A stretch of 61,333 nucleotides of DNA from CAYOLL01 sp964404765 [NCBI: uncultured Gemmatimonadota bacterium] (GTDB lineage: Bacteria > 4572-55), in the NCBI GenBank assembly GCA_964404765.1, contig CAYOLL010000014.1, positions 1 to 61,333 of the forward strand, written 5' to 3'. Below are positions 1 through 8,159 of this stretch, piece by piece (position 1 is the first letter of the stretch; every line of letters starts with the position of its first letter). The position numbers and the translations under genes were made by a program. Below the pieces are notes generated by a model. It made no database searches and was not told the origin of the DNA. It saw only the letters and a program-made list of their open reading frames with translations.

Positions 1-64
1 AGAAAGCGAACCACATCCGAATTAGCCCCATCGGGGCGGCCTGTGAGACGTAAAAGAAATCGTA

Positions 65-138
65 TCTCACGCGAAGGCGCAAAGACGCCAAGAAAAGCAA
101 AAGCTTATCTTTTTGCGCCTTGGCGACTTTGCGTGAGA
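65..138. repeat. Interspersed inverted-repeat element, copy A
   Basis: The left arm TCTCACGCGAAGGCGCAAAG and the right arm GGCGACTTTGCGTGAGA form an imperfect hairpin of about 74 bp downstream of the gdhA-family gene. A second copy in the opposite orientation lies at 10997-11073. It is noncoding and looks like a small non-autonomous repeat. The first 64 bases hold no gene; a short GCCCC-AT-CGGGGC hairpin lies near position 25. Confidence 0.75.
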
Positions 139-188
139 CTTAAAAGAACTTAAATTACAATGTACTTAGTTATTTTGAAACTTGTCTA

Positions 189-1550
189 TTACACCAAACC
201 CTGATCCAGCATAGCATCTGCCACGCGAACAAAACCGGCGAGGCTTGCGCCAAACCCGTAATTGCCCGGATTACCAAAGCGTCGGGCGGTATCCGCGCAT
301 AACTGATGGGCTTGCCGAATGATCAGACGCAGTCGGTATTCAATATCATCGCGTGTCCAGGCAATTGCCATGCTGTTTTGGCTTATTTCCAGGCCGGAAA
401 TAATTGTGCTGCCAATGGTGGTTGCCCGACTGGGCGCAAATAAAACGCCTTTATCGTTAAAAACATTCGCCGCATCCGGCATAACCGCCATAGACCCGGC
501 CTCCGCCACCAGGATAATCCCCTGCTGAACCAGCAGCTTGGCATCCGATTCGCAAATATCATGCTCTCCGGCGGCCGGAAAAGCGCATTGGGCAGGAATA
601 GCCCACAACGCCGGATTGGCTTGCTTGGCATCGGATGCGGTATAGATGCTGGATTTGAACTTATCGGCATATTCTTTTAGCCGGCCGCGGCGGTAATTTT
701 TAAGATCACGTAAAAAATTCAGCTTATCCAGGTCAATACCGGCTTCATCGTAAATAAAGCCGTTGGAATCAGAAACCGTTACCGGTTTGGCGCCCAAATC
801 CAGCAATTTTTCAATAATAAATTGAGCCATTAAACCACTGCCGGATACTAAACATTTTTTGCCGTCCAGCTTCTGACTGCGCTCGGCTAACATCTCCGCC
901 GCAAAATAAACGCAGCCAAAAGCAGCCGCTTCCGGGCGCATGGTCGAGCCGCCCCACTGCATTCCCTTGCCTGTCAGCGCGCTATTAAACTGCAGACTAA
1001 GCCGTTTATATTGACCAAATAAATAGCCGATTTCCCGCCCGCCCACACCCAAATCGCCGCCGGGAATATCCATGGCCGGGCCGATATAATGATACAATCC
1101 GGCCATAAAGTTGTAGCAAAAACGCATAATTTCGCCATCACTGCGCCCTTTTGGGTTAAAATCCGCGCCGCCAAAACCACCACCCAATGGCATGGCGCTC
1201 AGGCTGTTTTTTAAAACCTGCTCCAAGGCCATGGACTTCATGATACCCAAAGTTACGGATGGATGAAAGCGCAGCGCGCTTTTATAGGGTCCAAGCGCGC
1301 TACTCAGTTGCACCAAAAAGCCGCGATTGATTTGCGCCGCGCCGCGGTCATCCAGCCAGCAAACGCGAAATAGGATGACCCGCTCCGGCTCCAGAAATCG
1401 CTCCAAAATCTTGTGATGGCGATATTCGGGAAATCGATCCAGAACCGGGCGCACCATTTTCAGCAATTCTTCGCCAGCTTGATGAAACTCCGGCTCGCCG
1501 GGGTTTTTGGCTTTGAACTCGGACATAAAGGCTTTATTAAAATCGGGCAT
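189..1550 (-). CDS. gdhA: Glutamate dehydrogenase-family protein with altered catalytic lysine
   Basis: This 453-residue protein has the length and domain order of hexameric NADP-type glutamate dehydrogenases, which interconvert glutamate and 2-oxoglutarate plus ammonia. The substrate-domain segments RFHPSVTLGIMK and EQVLKNSL carry the usual lysines, and GGDLGVGGREIGYL carries the expected Asp. A Rossmann segment (SGSGLMAQF) follows, and the C-terminus (GFVRVADAMLDQG) is typical. The oddity is GGGFGGADFNPKG: family members have GG(G/A)KGGSDF, where that Lys is catalytic, and here the codon is TTT (Phe). AGGAG lies five bases before the ATG. The family call is firm. Normal catalysis is doubtful unless another lysine substitutes; a regulatory or altered-substrate homologue is possible. 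Confidence 0.88.
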   Translation of the reverse strand: MPDFNKAFMSEFKAKNPGEPEFHQAGEELLKMVRPVLDRFPEYRHHKILERFLEPERVILFRVCWLDDRGAAQINRGFLVQLSSALGPYKSALRFHPSVTLGIMKSMALEQVLKNSLSAMPLGGGFGGADFNPKGRSDGEIMRFCYNFMAGLYHYIGPAMDIPGGDLGVGGREIGYLFGQYKRLSLQFNSALTGKGMQWGGSTMRPEAAAFGCVYFAAEMLAERSQKLDGKKCLVSGSGLMAQFIIEKLLDLGAKPVTVSDSNGFIYDEAGIDLDKLNFLRDLKNYRRGRLKEYADKFKSSIYTASDAKQANPALWAIPAQCAFPAAGEHDICESDAKLLVQQGIILVAEAGSMAVMPDAANVFNDKGVLFAPSRATTIGSTIISGLEISQNSMAIAWTRDDIEYRLRLIIRQAHQLCADTARRFGNPGNYGFGASLAGFVRVADAMLDQGLV

Positions 1551-1646
1551 GGCAGCTCCTTTATTAAAAAGGGCTCATGGGACAAGATGGTGAAAATCTG
1601 GCTACGCATGGTTTTGCGTAAGATGGCAGTCGGTTTTCAACACAAA

Positions 1647-1797
1647 CCTTGAGTCCACTCTAAAAAGCTATAGAACCACGAAATACTCGAAATACACGAA
1701 ATCATAACATGCTGAAAATAATAACGTTATGCGTTTTCATTTTTCATTTTCGTGTGTTTAGTGTATTTCGTGGTTTTTAGAGTGAACTCAACCTTAG
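1647..1797. repeat. Nested inverted repeat (CCACGAAATAC family)
   Basis: The left arm includes CACTCTAAAAA and ACCACGAAATACTCGAAA. The right arm includes GTATTTCGTGGTTTTTAGAG followed by TGAACTCAACC. It lies wholly inside the 1572-2035 element. No open frame is credible. Confidence 0.7.
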
Positions 1798-1837
1798 TAG
1801 AGAAAACGCGCCTGAAACCGTTATTACCTTATTTATT

Positions 1838-2003
1838 TAAGTAGTTGGACACAAATAAACAGGCATTTTTAACCGAGCCGTCATTGCGAGCCGTTTTTGC
1901 GAAGCAATCTCGCGGATGTAGGCGGGGATTGCTTCGTCGCAAAAAACGCTCCTCGCAATGACGATTACAAAATACCAAATTAATTCTGTCCGACTACTTA
2001 TCA
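1838..2003. repeat. Nested inverted repeat (AAGTAGTYGGACA family)
   Basis: The left arm AAGTAGTTGGACACAAATAA is matched by an inverted, slightly diverged arm ending near 2003 (CCGACTACTTATC). It encloses the CATTGCGAG repeat at 1880-1962, giving three levels of nesting inside the 1572-2035 element. Confidence 0.65.
1880..1962. repeat. CATTGCGAG-type palindromic repeat, copy 1
   Basis: The arms GTCATTGCGAG and CTCGCAATGAC bracket internal GAAGCAATCTC and GATTGCTTCG segments, which pair with each other. A diverged copy lies at 24160-24246. This repeat type is common in intergenic DNA of many environmental bacteria. Confidence 0.75.
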
Positions 2004-2124
2004 TTATAAAGTTTCACCATCTTGTCCCATGAGCCTTAAAAAGTTATATCTCAATCTCAACATTGCGCGAATCTTTAAAAATTTTAGCACAAAGGTCACA
2101 AAGTGTCGGCGTTAACCGTTTCGA

Positions 2125-2469
2125 TCACAATTCCAAAACAGCCATAAGCGCGTCACGGATTTCCGGCAGATAGAGATCATCAAGCCGGCCCAGCGTTTTA
2201 ACGATTCGCTGCTTATCAATAACTCGCAATTGCTCGCACAACAGCACCGAGTCCAGGGTCAAATTGGCCTACCCTTGCGGGACAAACACATGCGAAGGCA
2301 ACAACTTTTGGCGAATTTTAGTCGTGAATGGGGCCACGATGGTATGCGGGCTTATCGCATTTGCCTTATCGGTTTGCACAATCACGACCGGGCGAATCCC
2401 GGCCTGCTCCGTGCCGATGACGGGATTAAGATCGCACAAGACCACGTCACCACGCCTGATGTTTACCAC
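2125..2469 (-). pseudogene. MazF/PemK-type toxin interrupted by an in-frame TAG
   Basis: From the GTG at 2469 the frame reads MVNIRRGDVVLCDLNPVIG, the usual N-terminus of the MazF/PemK family, which are ribosome-independent mRNA interferases. It stops at an in-frame TAG (2269-2271) after VFVPQG. The same frame continues as ANLTLDSVLLCEQLRVIDK, a clear MazF C-terminal half, to a TGA at 2125-2127. The full length would be 114 codons, normal for the family. A single substitution therefore splits the toxin; without readthrough only 66 residues are made. It overlaps the 3' end of the antitoxin gene by seven bases, the usual TA arrangement. A sequencing error is the main alternative. Confidence 0.85.
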
Positions 2470-2693
2470 TTGATCTCCCCTTTGACCAGACGATTTTCAT
2501 AATCTTCCAGATTAGCCAAATAATCGGTCATGTCGGATTCCGCATCGGCCAATGATGATTGAAAAAGCTGCCACATTTGCCAGCGACGGGCGTTTTGCTT
2601 GAGCTGCAGGAAGTCTAAAAAGTCATTGACTTCACTCAGCAGCGGTTCAGGCATATTTTGAATCCGTTCGATTGTTTTCTCGTATACAGTCAT
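2463..2693 (-). CDS. Antitoxin of the MazF-like pair (DUF2281-like)
   Basis: This 76-residue protein has an N-terminal helical segment (TIERIQNMPEPLLSEVNDFLDFL) resembling DUF2281-type antitoxins and an acidic C-terminus (ESDMTDYLANLEDYENRL) that would bind a toxin. AAGGAA lies upstream of the ATG. It is first in a two-gene unit and overlaps the start of the broken MazF frame. The antitoxin frame is intact, as expected if the toxin decays first. The family assignment rests on length, composition and position. Confidence 0.75.
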   Translation of the reverse strand: MTVYEKTIERIQNMPEPLLSEVNDFLDFLQLKQNARRWQMWQLFQSSLADAESDMTDYLANLEDYENRLVKGEIKW

Positions 2694-2720
2694 GGCGAGT
2701 TCCTTTTTAGATTATGGGTT

Positions 2721-2803
2721 GTAGCGCGAATTGCCCTATTCGCGTCCGTGCGATCTAAGCAAATCGCACGACATCAGCGCACCACAATCATTCGATACGG
2801 GGC
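2721..2803. repeat. 83-bp direct repeat, copy 1
   Basis: This copy starts GTAGCGCGAATTGCCCTATT and matches 4188-4270 in the same orientation with few mismatches. It contains two hairpins, GCGAAT-N6-ATTCGC and GTGCGAT-N8-ATCGCAC. The copy supplies the last codons and stop of the HEPN gene on the minus strand. The two copies bracket the HEPN/MNT and CopG/BrnT TA block. Confidence 0.85.
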
Positions 2804-3234
2804 GCTGTGCCCAATATATCAGCGTCATTTGACTTTTTCAAGCCCAGGCATTTTCGGCAAATGTGACGAACTTTCTTGGCGATTTCAAGCGCCCGTTTCA
2901 TTTGATCGGCATCGGGCGTCGGATCCGGCGCAGGATAGCGAATCTGGACGGCGTATGATGTCAGTTCATCCAACTCATCATCATTCAGATTGAGATCAAT
3001 TCCGGTTTGTGAACAAAGGTCGTTCAAAATTTCAAGATCATGCGTTTTGGGGAAGCTGTTCTGCTTTACGACCAACAAAGCCTTCAAGTATTTTTCAGCG
3101 CTTTGCTGGGCATGAAAGCAAATGACAAAAAATTTGGGCCGTTTGTGCCGGGCCAATCCACGCGCCACTTCGTAGTCGTCTTCAGCATAACGCGCCCAAA
3201 TCTCAGGATTGTTTTCATTGTTCATTTCGTGCAT
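2788..3234 (-). CDS. HEPN-domain protein of an MNT-HEPN toxin-antitoxin pair
   Basis: This 148-residue protein belongs to the all-helical HEPN family. The core CFHAQQSAEKYLKALL and the later THDLEILNDL and IRYPAPDPTPDADQ segments are typical. In MNT-HEPN pairs the HEPN protein is the toxin, often an RNase, and its partner nucleotidyltransferase neutralises it. The classical R-x4-6-H RNase motif is not obvious here, so activity is uncertain. The gene overlaps the upstream MNT gene by 20 bases. Its last residues (PRIE) and stop are encoded by the direct repeat at 2721-2803, so the natural C-terminus was probably replaced. AAAGG precedes the chosen ATG; an ATG three codons downstream is an alternative. 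Confidence 0.85.
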   Translation of the reverse strand: MHEMNNENNPEIWARYAEDDYEVARGLARHKRPKFFVICFHAQQSAEKYLKALLVVKQNSFPKTHDLEILNDLCSQTGIDLNLNDDELDELTSYAVQIRYPAPDPTPDADQMKRALEIAKKVRHICRKCLGLKKSNDADILGTAPRIE

Positions 3235-3589
3235 ACAGTACCTTTCCGGTTTGCACCATTTCTTTTAGGAAAAAGTTACCGTGCGCCAGTTCATACGAAA
3301 GTTCGATTGGGGTCTTGACAAAAATATCCACCGGAAACGGACGCGGTCGAATCAACCTGGAAACCGGCAAGATGCGCTGGATACCCTTCTTGCGTGTGCG
3401 CATGATCACCAGCAGGTCCACGTCGCTGTCGGGCGTGGGTGTGCCGACGGCGTAAGAGCCGAACAGGATGATCTTCTCCGGCCGCAGCTTTTTGGCGATG
3501 CGCTCCACCACTCGCGGCAAGGAATCAGCCACGGATTCGGTCATGCCGCGCGGGGTCATGTTGGGGATTTGGAAGTTTGTATCGTTCAT
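3215..3589 (-). CDS. MNT-type nucleotidyltransferase, partner of the HEPN protein
   Basis: This 124-residue minimal nucleotidyltransferase carries the signature GSYAVGTPTPDSDVDLLV, i.e. GS-x10-DxD, with the third catalytic acid in FPVDIFV. Family members in MNT-HEPN operons neutralise the HEPN toxin, in studied cases by AMPylating it. The gene ends inside the HEPN gene, indicating translational coupling. AAGGAA precedes the ATG. All catalytic residues are present, so this half of the pair looks functional. Confidence 0.9.
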   Translation of the reverse strand: MNDTNFQIPNMTPRGMTESVADSLPRVVERIAKKLRPEKIILFGSYAVGTPTPDSDVDLLVIMRTRKKGIQRILPVSRLIRPRPFPVDIFVKTPIELSYELAHGNFFLKEMVQTGKVLYARNEQ

Positions 3590-3616
3590 GGGGATTTCCT
3601 TCGGATAGTAACCGCA

Positions 3617-3880
3617 TTATGCCGCCTGCAAGCGCAACGCCTCGGCTTTTTCCAGCAGCCATTCTTGCACCAAAGCTTCTTCGCTCTGACGGCGTTTTTT
3701 GGCCTCTTTTTTGATCAGGGCGTACAGCTTTTCTTCGATTCCTACATACTTCTTGCGGGTCAGCCGGAAGCGCATGTCCGCGACTTCCGTCACATCCTCA
3801 AATTCATCAAAGGTGTGGTTGTCCCAGAAGTCAGACGCTTCTTGAACAGTCATATTTTGGATTGCTTTAGCTCTTGCCAT
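3617..3880 (-). CDS. CopG/BrnA-like antitoxin
   Basis: This 87-residue protein has an N-terminal [20 protein letters not shown] segment and a C-terminal ribbon-helix-helix region ([22 protein letters not shown]), as in CopG/BrnA-type antitoxins that accompany BrnT-like toxins. The ATG at 3880 is the only start giving a family-like N-terminus. It lies inside the 3' end of the broken toxin frame, the usual toxin-first arrangement. An open frame runs further upstream, but only because the toxin frame is shifted into it. Confidence 0.82.
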   Translation of the reverse strand: MARAKAIQNMTVQEASDFWDNHTFDEFEDVTEVADMRFRLTRKKYVGIEEKLYALIKKEAKKRRQSEEALVQEWLLEKAEALRLQAA

Positions 3881-4153
3881 AGCGTTTCCTTTCCGACAGT
3901 TCCATGTCGCGGGCGGAGATGATAAAACGTTGTCGTTGAGCTTACGAATAACGAATATCGACAAGTAACGACCGGCCTCTGTTCTACCCAAAGCGTTATA
4001 AAGATGTTCGCCGTCCACATGACCGCTTTCCTTGCGTTAGATTTTGCATTTTCCGGTCAAAACCTCTTCCACTTCCGAAGTCAAGACTTGATGTTTCCAG
4101 GCCAGTTTTTCAACAATCGAATCCAGCCAAATGATGTCGTCAATTGTGATCAT
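3867..4153 (-). pseudogene. BrnT-like toxin with an in-frame TAA and a frameshift
   Basis: From the ATG at 4153 the frame reads MITIDDIIWLDSIVEKLAWK as in BrnT/DUF4258-like toxins. It meets a TAA at 4037-4039 ([20 protein letters not shown]), where family members usually continue with a Tyr or similar residue. The frame then resumes ([14 protein letters not shown]). A one-base loss near 3930 moves the conserved end [17 protein letters not shown] into another frame, ending at 3867. Two independent lesions make readthrough unlikely. GGAG lies upstream of the start. The associated antitoxin at 3617-3880 is intact. Confidence 0.82.
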
Positions 4154-4187
4154 TGCTGCTCCTTGACAAAATATACGTCCTGCAAAT

Positions 4188-4270
4188 GTAGCGCGAATTG
4201 CCCTATTCGCGTCCGGGCGATTTAGGCAAATCGCACGACATCATCGCACCACGATCATTCGATACGTGGC
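4188..4270. repeat. 83-bp direct repeat, copy 2
   Basis: This copy matches 2721-2803 in direct orientation and includes the same two short hairpins. On the minus strand it supplies the C-terminal PRIE codons and stop of the LVIVD-like fragment, just as copy 1 does for the HEPN gene. Confidence 0.85.
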
Positions 4271-4530
4271 AGCGCCGCGCCCGGTTTGGAGTTGGGCAAA
4301 AAATCCGTGCGCCATGCTTTACTTAGCGCAACAGGACCGACCGGGTCGGTAATGTTGATGATCCGCAAGCCTGCATATTCGGCAGCTATGCATGCGTAAG
4401 GGCCGGACAGTGTCACATCATAAGCCGCGCCAGATGTGTTGTAAAAAACCACCTCGGTTGGATTGGGGTGAGCGATTCGTTCAAAAAAAGCATGCCAAAT
4501 GTTTGCAGCCGCTACAAAGGTATACGGATT
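4255..4530 (-). pseudogene. Fragment of an LVIVD-repeat (beta-propeller) secreted protein
   Basis: The frame has no credible start. It is bounded upstream by a TAA at 4531-4533 and contains HPNPTEVVFYNTSGAAYDV and YAGLRIINITDPVGP, which match the LVIVD beta-propeller repeat of secreted proteins. About 92 codons remain. The 3' end merges into the direct repeat at 4188-4270. This is a remnant, presumably left when the TA block was inserted or when a deletion occurred. From here to the prfA promoter there is no other gene. Confidence 0.6.
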
Positions 4531-4634
4531 TTAGCCGACAGGCAATCTCCTTTTGCCCGGATTGAAAAAAACCGCTAATCCCACGATGACAACCTGCCGT
4601 CAAAGTCAAAGACCAATTTTCGCAGAGAAGATTA

Positions 4635-4663
4635 TTGACAGGCTTAGACCGTAAGCATATTTT
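4635..4663 (+). promoter_or_regulatory. Putative sigma-70-type promoter of prfA
   Basis: TTGACA (4635-4640) is followed after 17 bases by TATTTT (4658-4663), about 58 bases before the prfA start codon. It is predicted from sequence only. Confidence 0.5.
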
Positions 4664-4720
4664 TAGGCGTAACCAAACCTGAAAATAATAGACATCCCTC
4701 TCTCGTGACAAGGAAATATT

Positions 4721-5836
<1,116 letters not shown>

Positions 5837-5860
5837 TTGACGATCACCGTTTTTGTTGGA

Positions 5861-5923
5861 AAGGGGGTAGCAGTATTCATTCTGCGCGTGAAGCGTACTT
5901 GCAAAATGAATTTTGCTACTCCG
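5861..5923. repeat. Inverted repeat of the GTAGCAaaATTCATttTGC family
   Basis: The left arm GGGGTAGCAGTATTCATTC pairs with the right arm TTGCAAAATGAATTTTGCTA. The right arm (5895-5923) recurs almost unchanged inside the large secreted-protein gene at 30059-30090. It sits between prfA and rimP and could act as a stem-loop in the transcript. Confidence 0.7.
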
Positions 5924-5942
5924 GTTTATAAAGGATATTTTT

Positions 5943-6428
5943 ATGCATGCATCTCCGGAAGATTTAAAAGACGCCTTACTTAAACTATGTGAGCCGATTC
6001 TCGAAGAAAAAGGTATTGAGCTGGTCGATTTGGATGTGGTAATTGGCAAAAAACGAACGGTACTGCGTTTCTTTTTGGACGGGCTGGAAACGCATGGGTC
6101 CATCACCATCTCCGATTGCTCAAAGATGAGCCGTGAGTTGGAAGACGCCCTCGAGTTTGAAGAGATCATGCAGTCGCCTTATGTGCTGGAGGTTTCTTCG
6201 CCGGGCGTGGATCGGCCTTTGGTTAAGGAAGCGCATTTTACCCGTTTTGCCGGCAACAAGGTGCAAATCACCACGCATGGCGGCGCAGAGGGGCGGCATC
6301 GCTATTCCGGCATGTTGCACGGTGTGCAAAATCATTTGATTGTCCTCGAAAACGATCAGGGTGAAGAACTGCGCATCCCTTTTGCATCCATCAAGAAAGC
6401 CAATATTAAATACGAGTGGAAAAAATAG
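5943..6428 (+). CDS. rimP: Ribosome maturation factor RimP
   Basis: This 161-residue protein is needed for late 30S ribosomal subunit assembly. Typical blocks are GIELVDLDVVIGKKRTVLRF, ISDCSKMSRELEDAL and YVLEVSSPGVDRPL, followed by the C-terminal SH3-like domain (EELRIPFASIKKANI). The ATG at 5943 is chosen because AAAGGA lies eight bases upstream; an earlier in-frame start at 5913 would read through the repeat and lacks such a site. In many bacteria rimP precedes nusA-infB, but here it is followed by a PAP2-type gene, so the usual operon is not kept. Confidence 0.95.
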   Translation: MHASPEDLKDALLKLCEPILEEKGIELVDLDVVIGKKRTVLRFFLDGLETHGSITISDCSKMSRELEDALEFEEIMQSPYVLEVSSPGVDRPLVKEAHFTRFAGNKVQITTHGGAEGRHRYSGMLHGVQNHLIVLENDQGEELRIPFASIKKANIKYEWKK

Positions 6429-6450
6429 CCTTCAAACGGAGACGAACGGC

Positions 6451-7368
6451 TTGCGCTATCTGAAAAAGCTTAATATCAAAGAATGGGTTACAATTGTTTA
6501 TTTTGCCTGGTTAGTGGCGATCTGTATCATTTTTCGCGAAAATCGTCCGAATTGGCCGGTTTTTGTCGTTGCCCATTCCGCAGCGATTGGTTTGATCATC
6601 TGGCTGGCGAATCAGGCCTGGTTTTCGCAGGGATTTTGGCGCGGGGTGCGCGATCTTTATCCTTATCTGACGGCGATTTCCGGGTATGGAGAGTCAGGTA
6701 ACTTTGTGCGTATCATTATTACCGACCGCTGGTTTGACGATGTCTTGATCGCTTTTGACTATGCGCTTTTCAACTTGCATCCCACCGTTTGGCTGGCCGA
6801 ACACGGGAACATGCTGCTCAACGAATATGCCAATTTTGCCTACTTCAGCTACTTCGCCTACGTTCCTGTTTTGGTCTATCATGTCTGGCAACGCCGCCCG
6901 AGCCACGCTTACGAAGGCTTTATGGGTGGACTAACCATGTCTTACAATTTTTGTTTCATCTTTTTTGCGCTGGTGCCGGCGGCCAGCCCGCGTTTTGCCC
7001 TGCCGGATATGGGTTTGATTACCCAGGAAAGCGTCCGTCTTCCGGGCTATGTTTTTACCTGGCTTATTGATTTCTGCATGGATAACGCGGCCATGCGCGG
7101 CGGCGCTTTTCCCAGTGTGCATTGTTGCGCTTCGACCGTTTTTCTGCTCAATACTTACCGCTATTGTTCTAGAAAAACCTTCATGTTTTCGCTGATTCTG
7201 GTCGTGGGGATGTATTGGTCTACCGTCTATGGACGCTACCATTACGTGGCCGATGTGTTGGCCGGAATCGGATTGGGCGTCCTGTTTACCTGGGCCGGCT
7301 ATTATTTGCAAAAGCGAATTGAATCTTATCGGGAGCTACAAGATTGTTCGTCAATACCAAAAGAATGA
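6451..7368 (+). CDS. PAP2-superfamily membrane phosphatase/phosphotransferase
   Basis: This 305-residue polytopic membrane protein has the PAP2/inositolphosphotransferase (Aur1-like) active-site blocks GAFPSVHCCAST and YGRYHYVADVLAG near the C-terminus, which supply the two catalytic histidines of the family. About six hydrophobic segments are visible. Members dephosphorylate lipid phosphates such as undecaprenyl or phosphatidylglycerol phosphate, or transfer phospho-headgroups; the substrate cannot be told. A TTG start at 6451 is preferred because ACGGAG precedes it and it lies just past the rimP stop; in-frame upstream ATGs fall inside rimP. Confidence 0.85.
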   Translation: MRYLKKLNIKEWVTIVYFAWLVAICIIFRENRPNWPVFVVAHSAAIGLIIWLANQAWFSQGFWRGVRDLYPYLTAISGYGESGNFVRIIITDRWFDDVLIAFDYALFNLHPTVWLAEHGNMLLNEYANFAYFSYFAYVPVLVYHVWQRRPSHAYEGFMGGLTMSYNFCFIFFALVPAASPRFALPDMGLITQESVRLPGYVFTWLIDFCMDNAAMRGGAFPSVHCCASTVFLLNTYRYCSRKTFMFSLILVVGMYWSTVYGRYHYVADVLAGIGLGVLFTWAGYYLQKRIESYRELQDCSSIPKE

Positions 7369-7422
7369 AAGTTTTTATTAGCTGAAAATACAGTTGCCGA
7401 ATTATTTGATCAGGGGGTTGAA

Positions 7423-8136
7423 ATGACAAGCGAACAGGATTCAAAATCCGTACCTAAAAAATCGGGCGCCGGACATTTGCGAAAAATTATGCTAACCGGC
7501 GTGTTGATCATCATCCCGCTCTTTTTGACGGGCTGGGTGTTGCTGATTATTTTTACCGTGCTGGATGGCATTGTTTCGCCGGCGGTGCATGGTGTTATCC
7601 GTTTTTATGCGCCTAATGTCGGCCGGATTCCGGGCATTGGTCTGGCAACGATGATTGTTTTGATTTATGTCACCGGCCTGCTGACTTCTAATGTTGTCGG
7701 CAACAAGGTGCTTCAGTGGTGGGAAGAACTTATCCATCGCGTCCCGTTTATCAAGAGTATTTATAAAGCGACCAAGCAGCTCACTTCGGCCATCACCATG
7801 CAGGATGAGACCTCTTTTCAGCGCGTGGTCTTTGTCGAGTTTCCCAAAGCGGATTCCTACTGCGTCGGCTTTGTGACCAAAGAAGCTGTCGATAATAACG
7901 GCCAGGAAATGCTGGCCGTTTTTCTGGCCACTGCGCCTAATCCCACTACCGGTTTTATCATGATCGTGCCAAAAGTGCGGGTCATTCCCACCAACATGAG
8001 CGTCGAAGACGGCATCAAGATCATTATGTCCGGTGGTTTAGCGGCGGATTCCAAGTTGGACGCTGTTTTCCCGATAGCCACTGCGATTTTCAGTCGCGAA
8101 GAGATTGAACGGCTTAACCGGGATATGGTTGCTTAG
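7423..8136 (+). CDS. DUF502-family inner-membrane protein
   Basis: This 237-residue protein has two N-terminal transmembrane segments (about residues 25-50 and 72-92). The DUF502 blocks PFIKSIYKATKQL, VVFVEFPKADSYCVGFVT and NPTTGFIMIVPK follow, with a conserved C-terminal PTNMSVEDGIKIIMSGG. The biochemical role is unknown; the family is widespread and membrane-bound. It lies 54 bases after the PAP2 gene in the same direction, so co-transcription is likely, and a GGGGG-containing Shine-Dalgarno precedes the ATG. Confidence 0.9.
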   Translation: MTSEQDSKSVPKKSGAGHLRKIMLTGVLIIIPLFLTGWVLLIIFTVLDGIVSPAVHGVIRFYAPNVGRIPGIGLATMIVLIYVTGLLTSNVVGNKVLQWWEELIHRVPFIKSIYKATKQLTSAITMQDETSFQRVVFVEFPKADSYCVGFVTKEAVDNNGQEMLAVFLATAPNPTTGFIMIVPKVRVIPTNMSVEDGIKIIMSGGLAADSKLDAVFPIATAIFSREEIERLNRDMVA

Positions 8137-8159
8137 CTGGATATGCTATTTGCGGATTG

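Larger units (their letters stand above)
1572..2035. repeat. Outer element with 24-bp perfect terminal inverted repeats
   Basis: Positions 1572-1595 (beginning GGCTCATGGGACAAGATGG) and 2012-2035 are perfect inverted copies, and similarity continues a few bases outward. The interior has no plausible gene. It contains two further inverted-repeat units side by side (1647-1797 and 1838-2003), the second of which holds a third. This fills the intergenic space between the gdhA-family gene and the TA cluster. It is best read as a MITE-like element that later received other elements. Confidence 0.75.

Noticed and set aside
2269-4039. Stop-codon reassignment (TAG or TAA as sense)
   Set aside because: TAG, TAA and TGA each interrupt a different toxin gene, normal genes end with all of them, and prfA (which reads UAG/UAA) is present. 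Ordinary decay explains it better.
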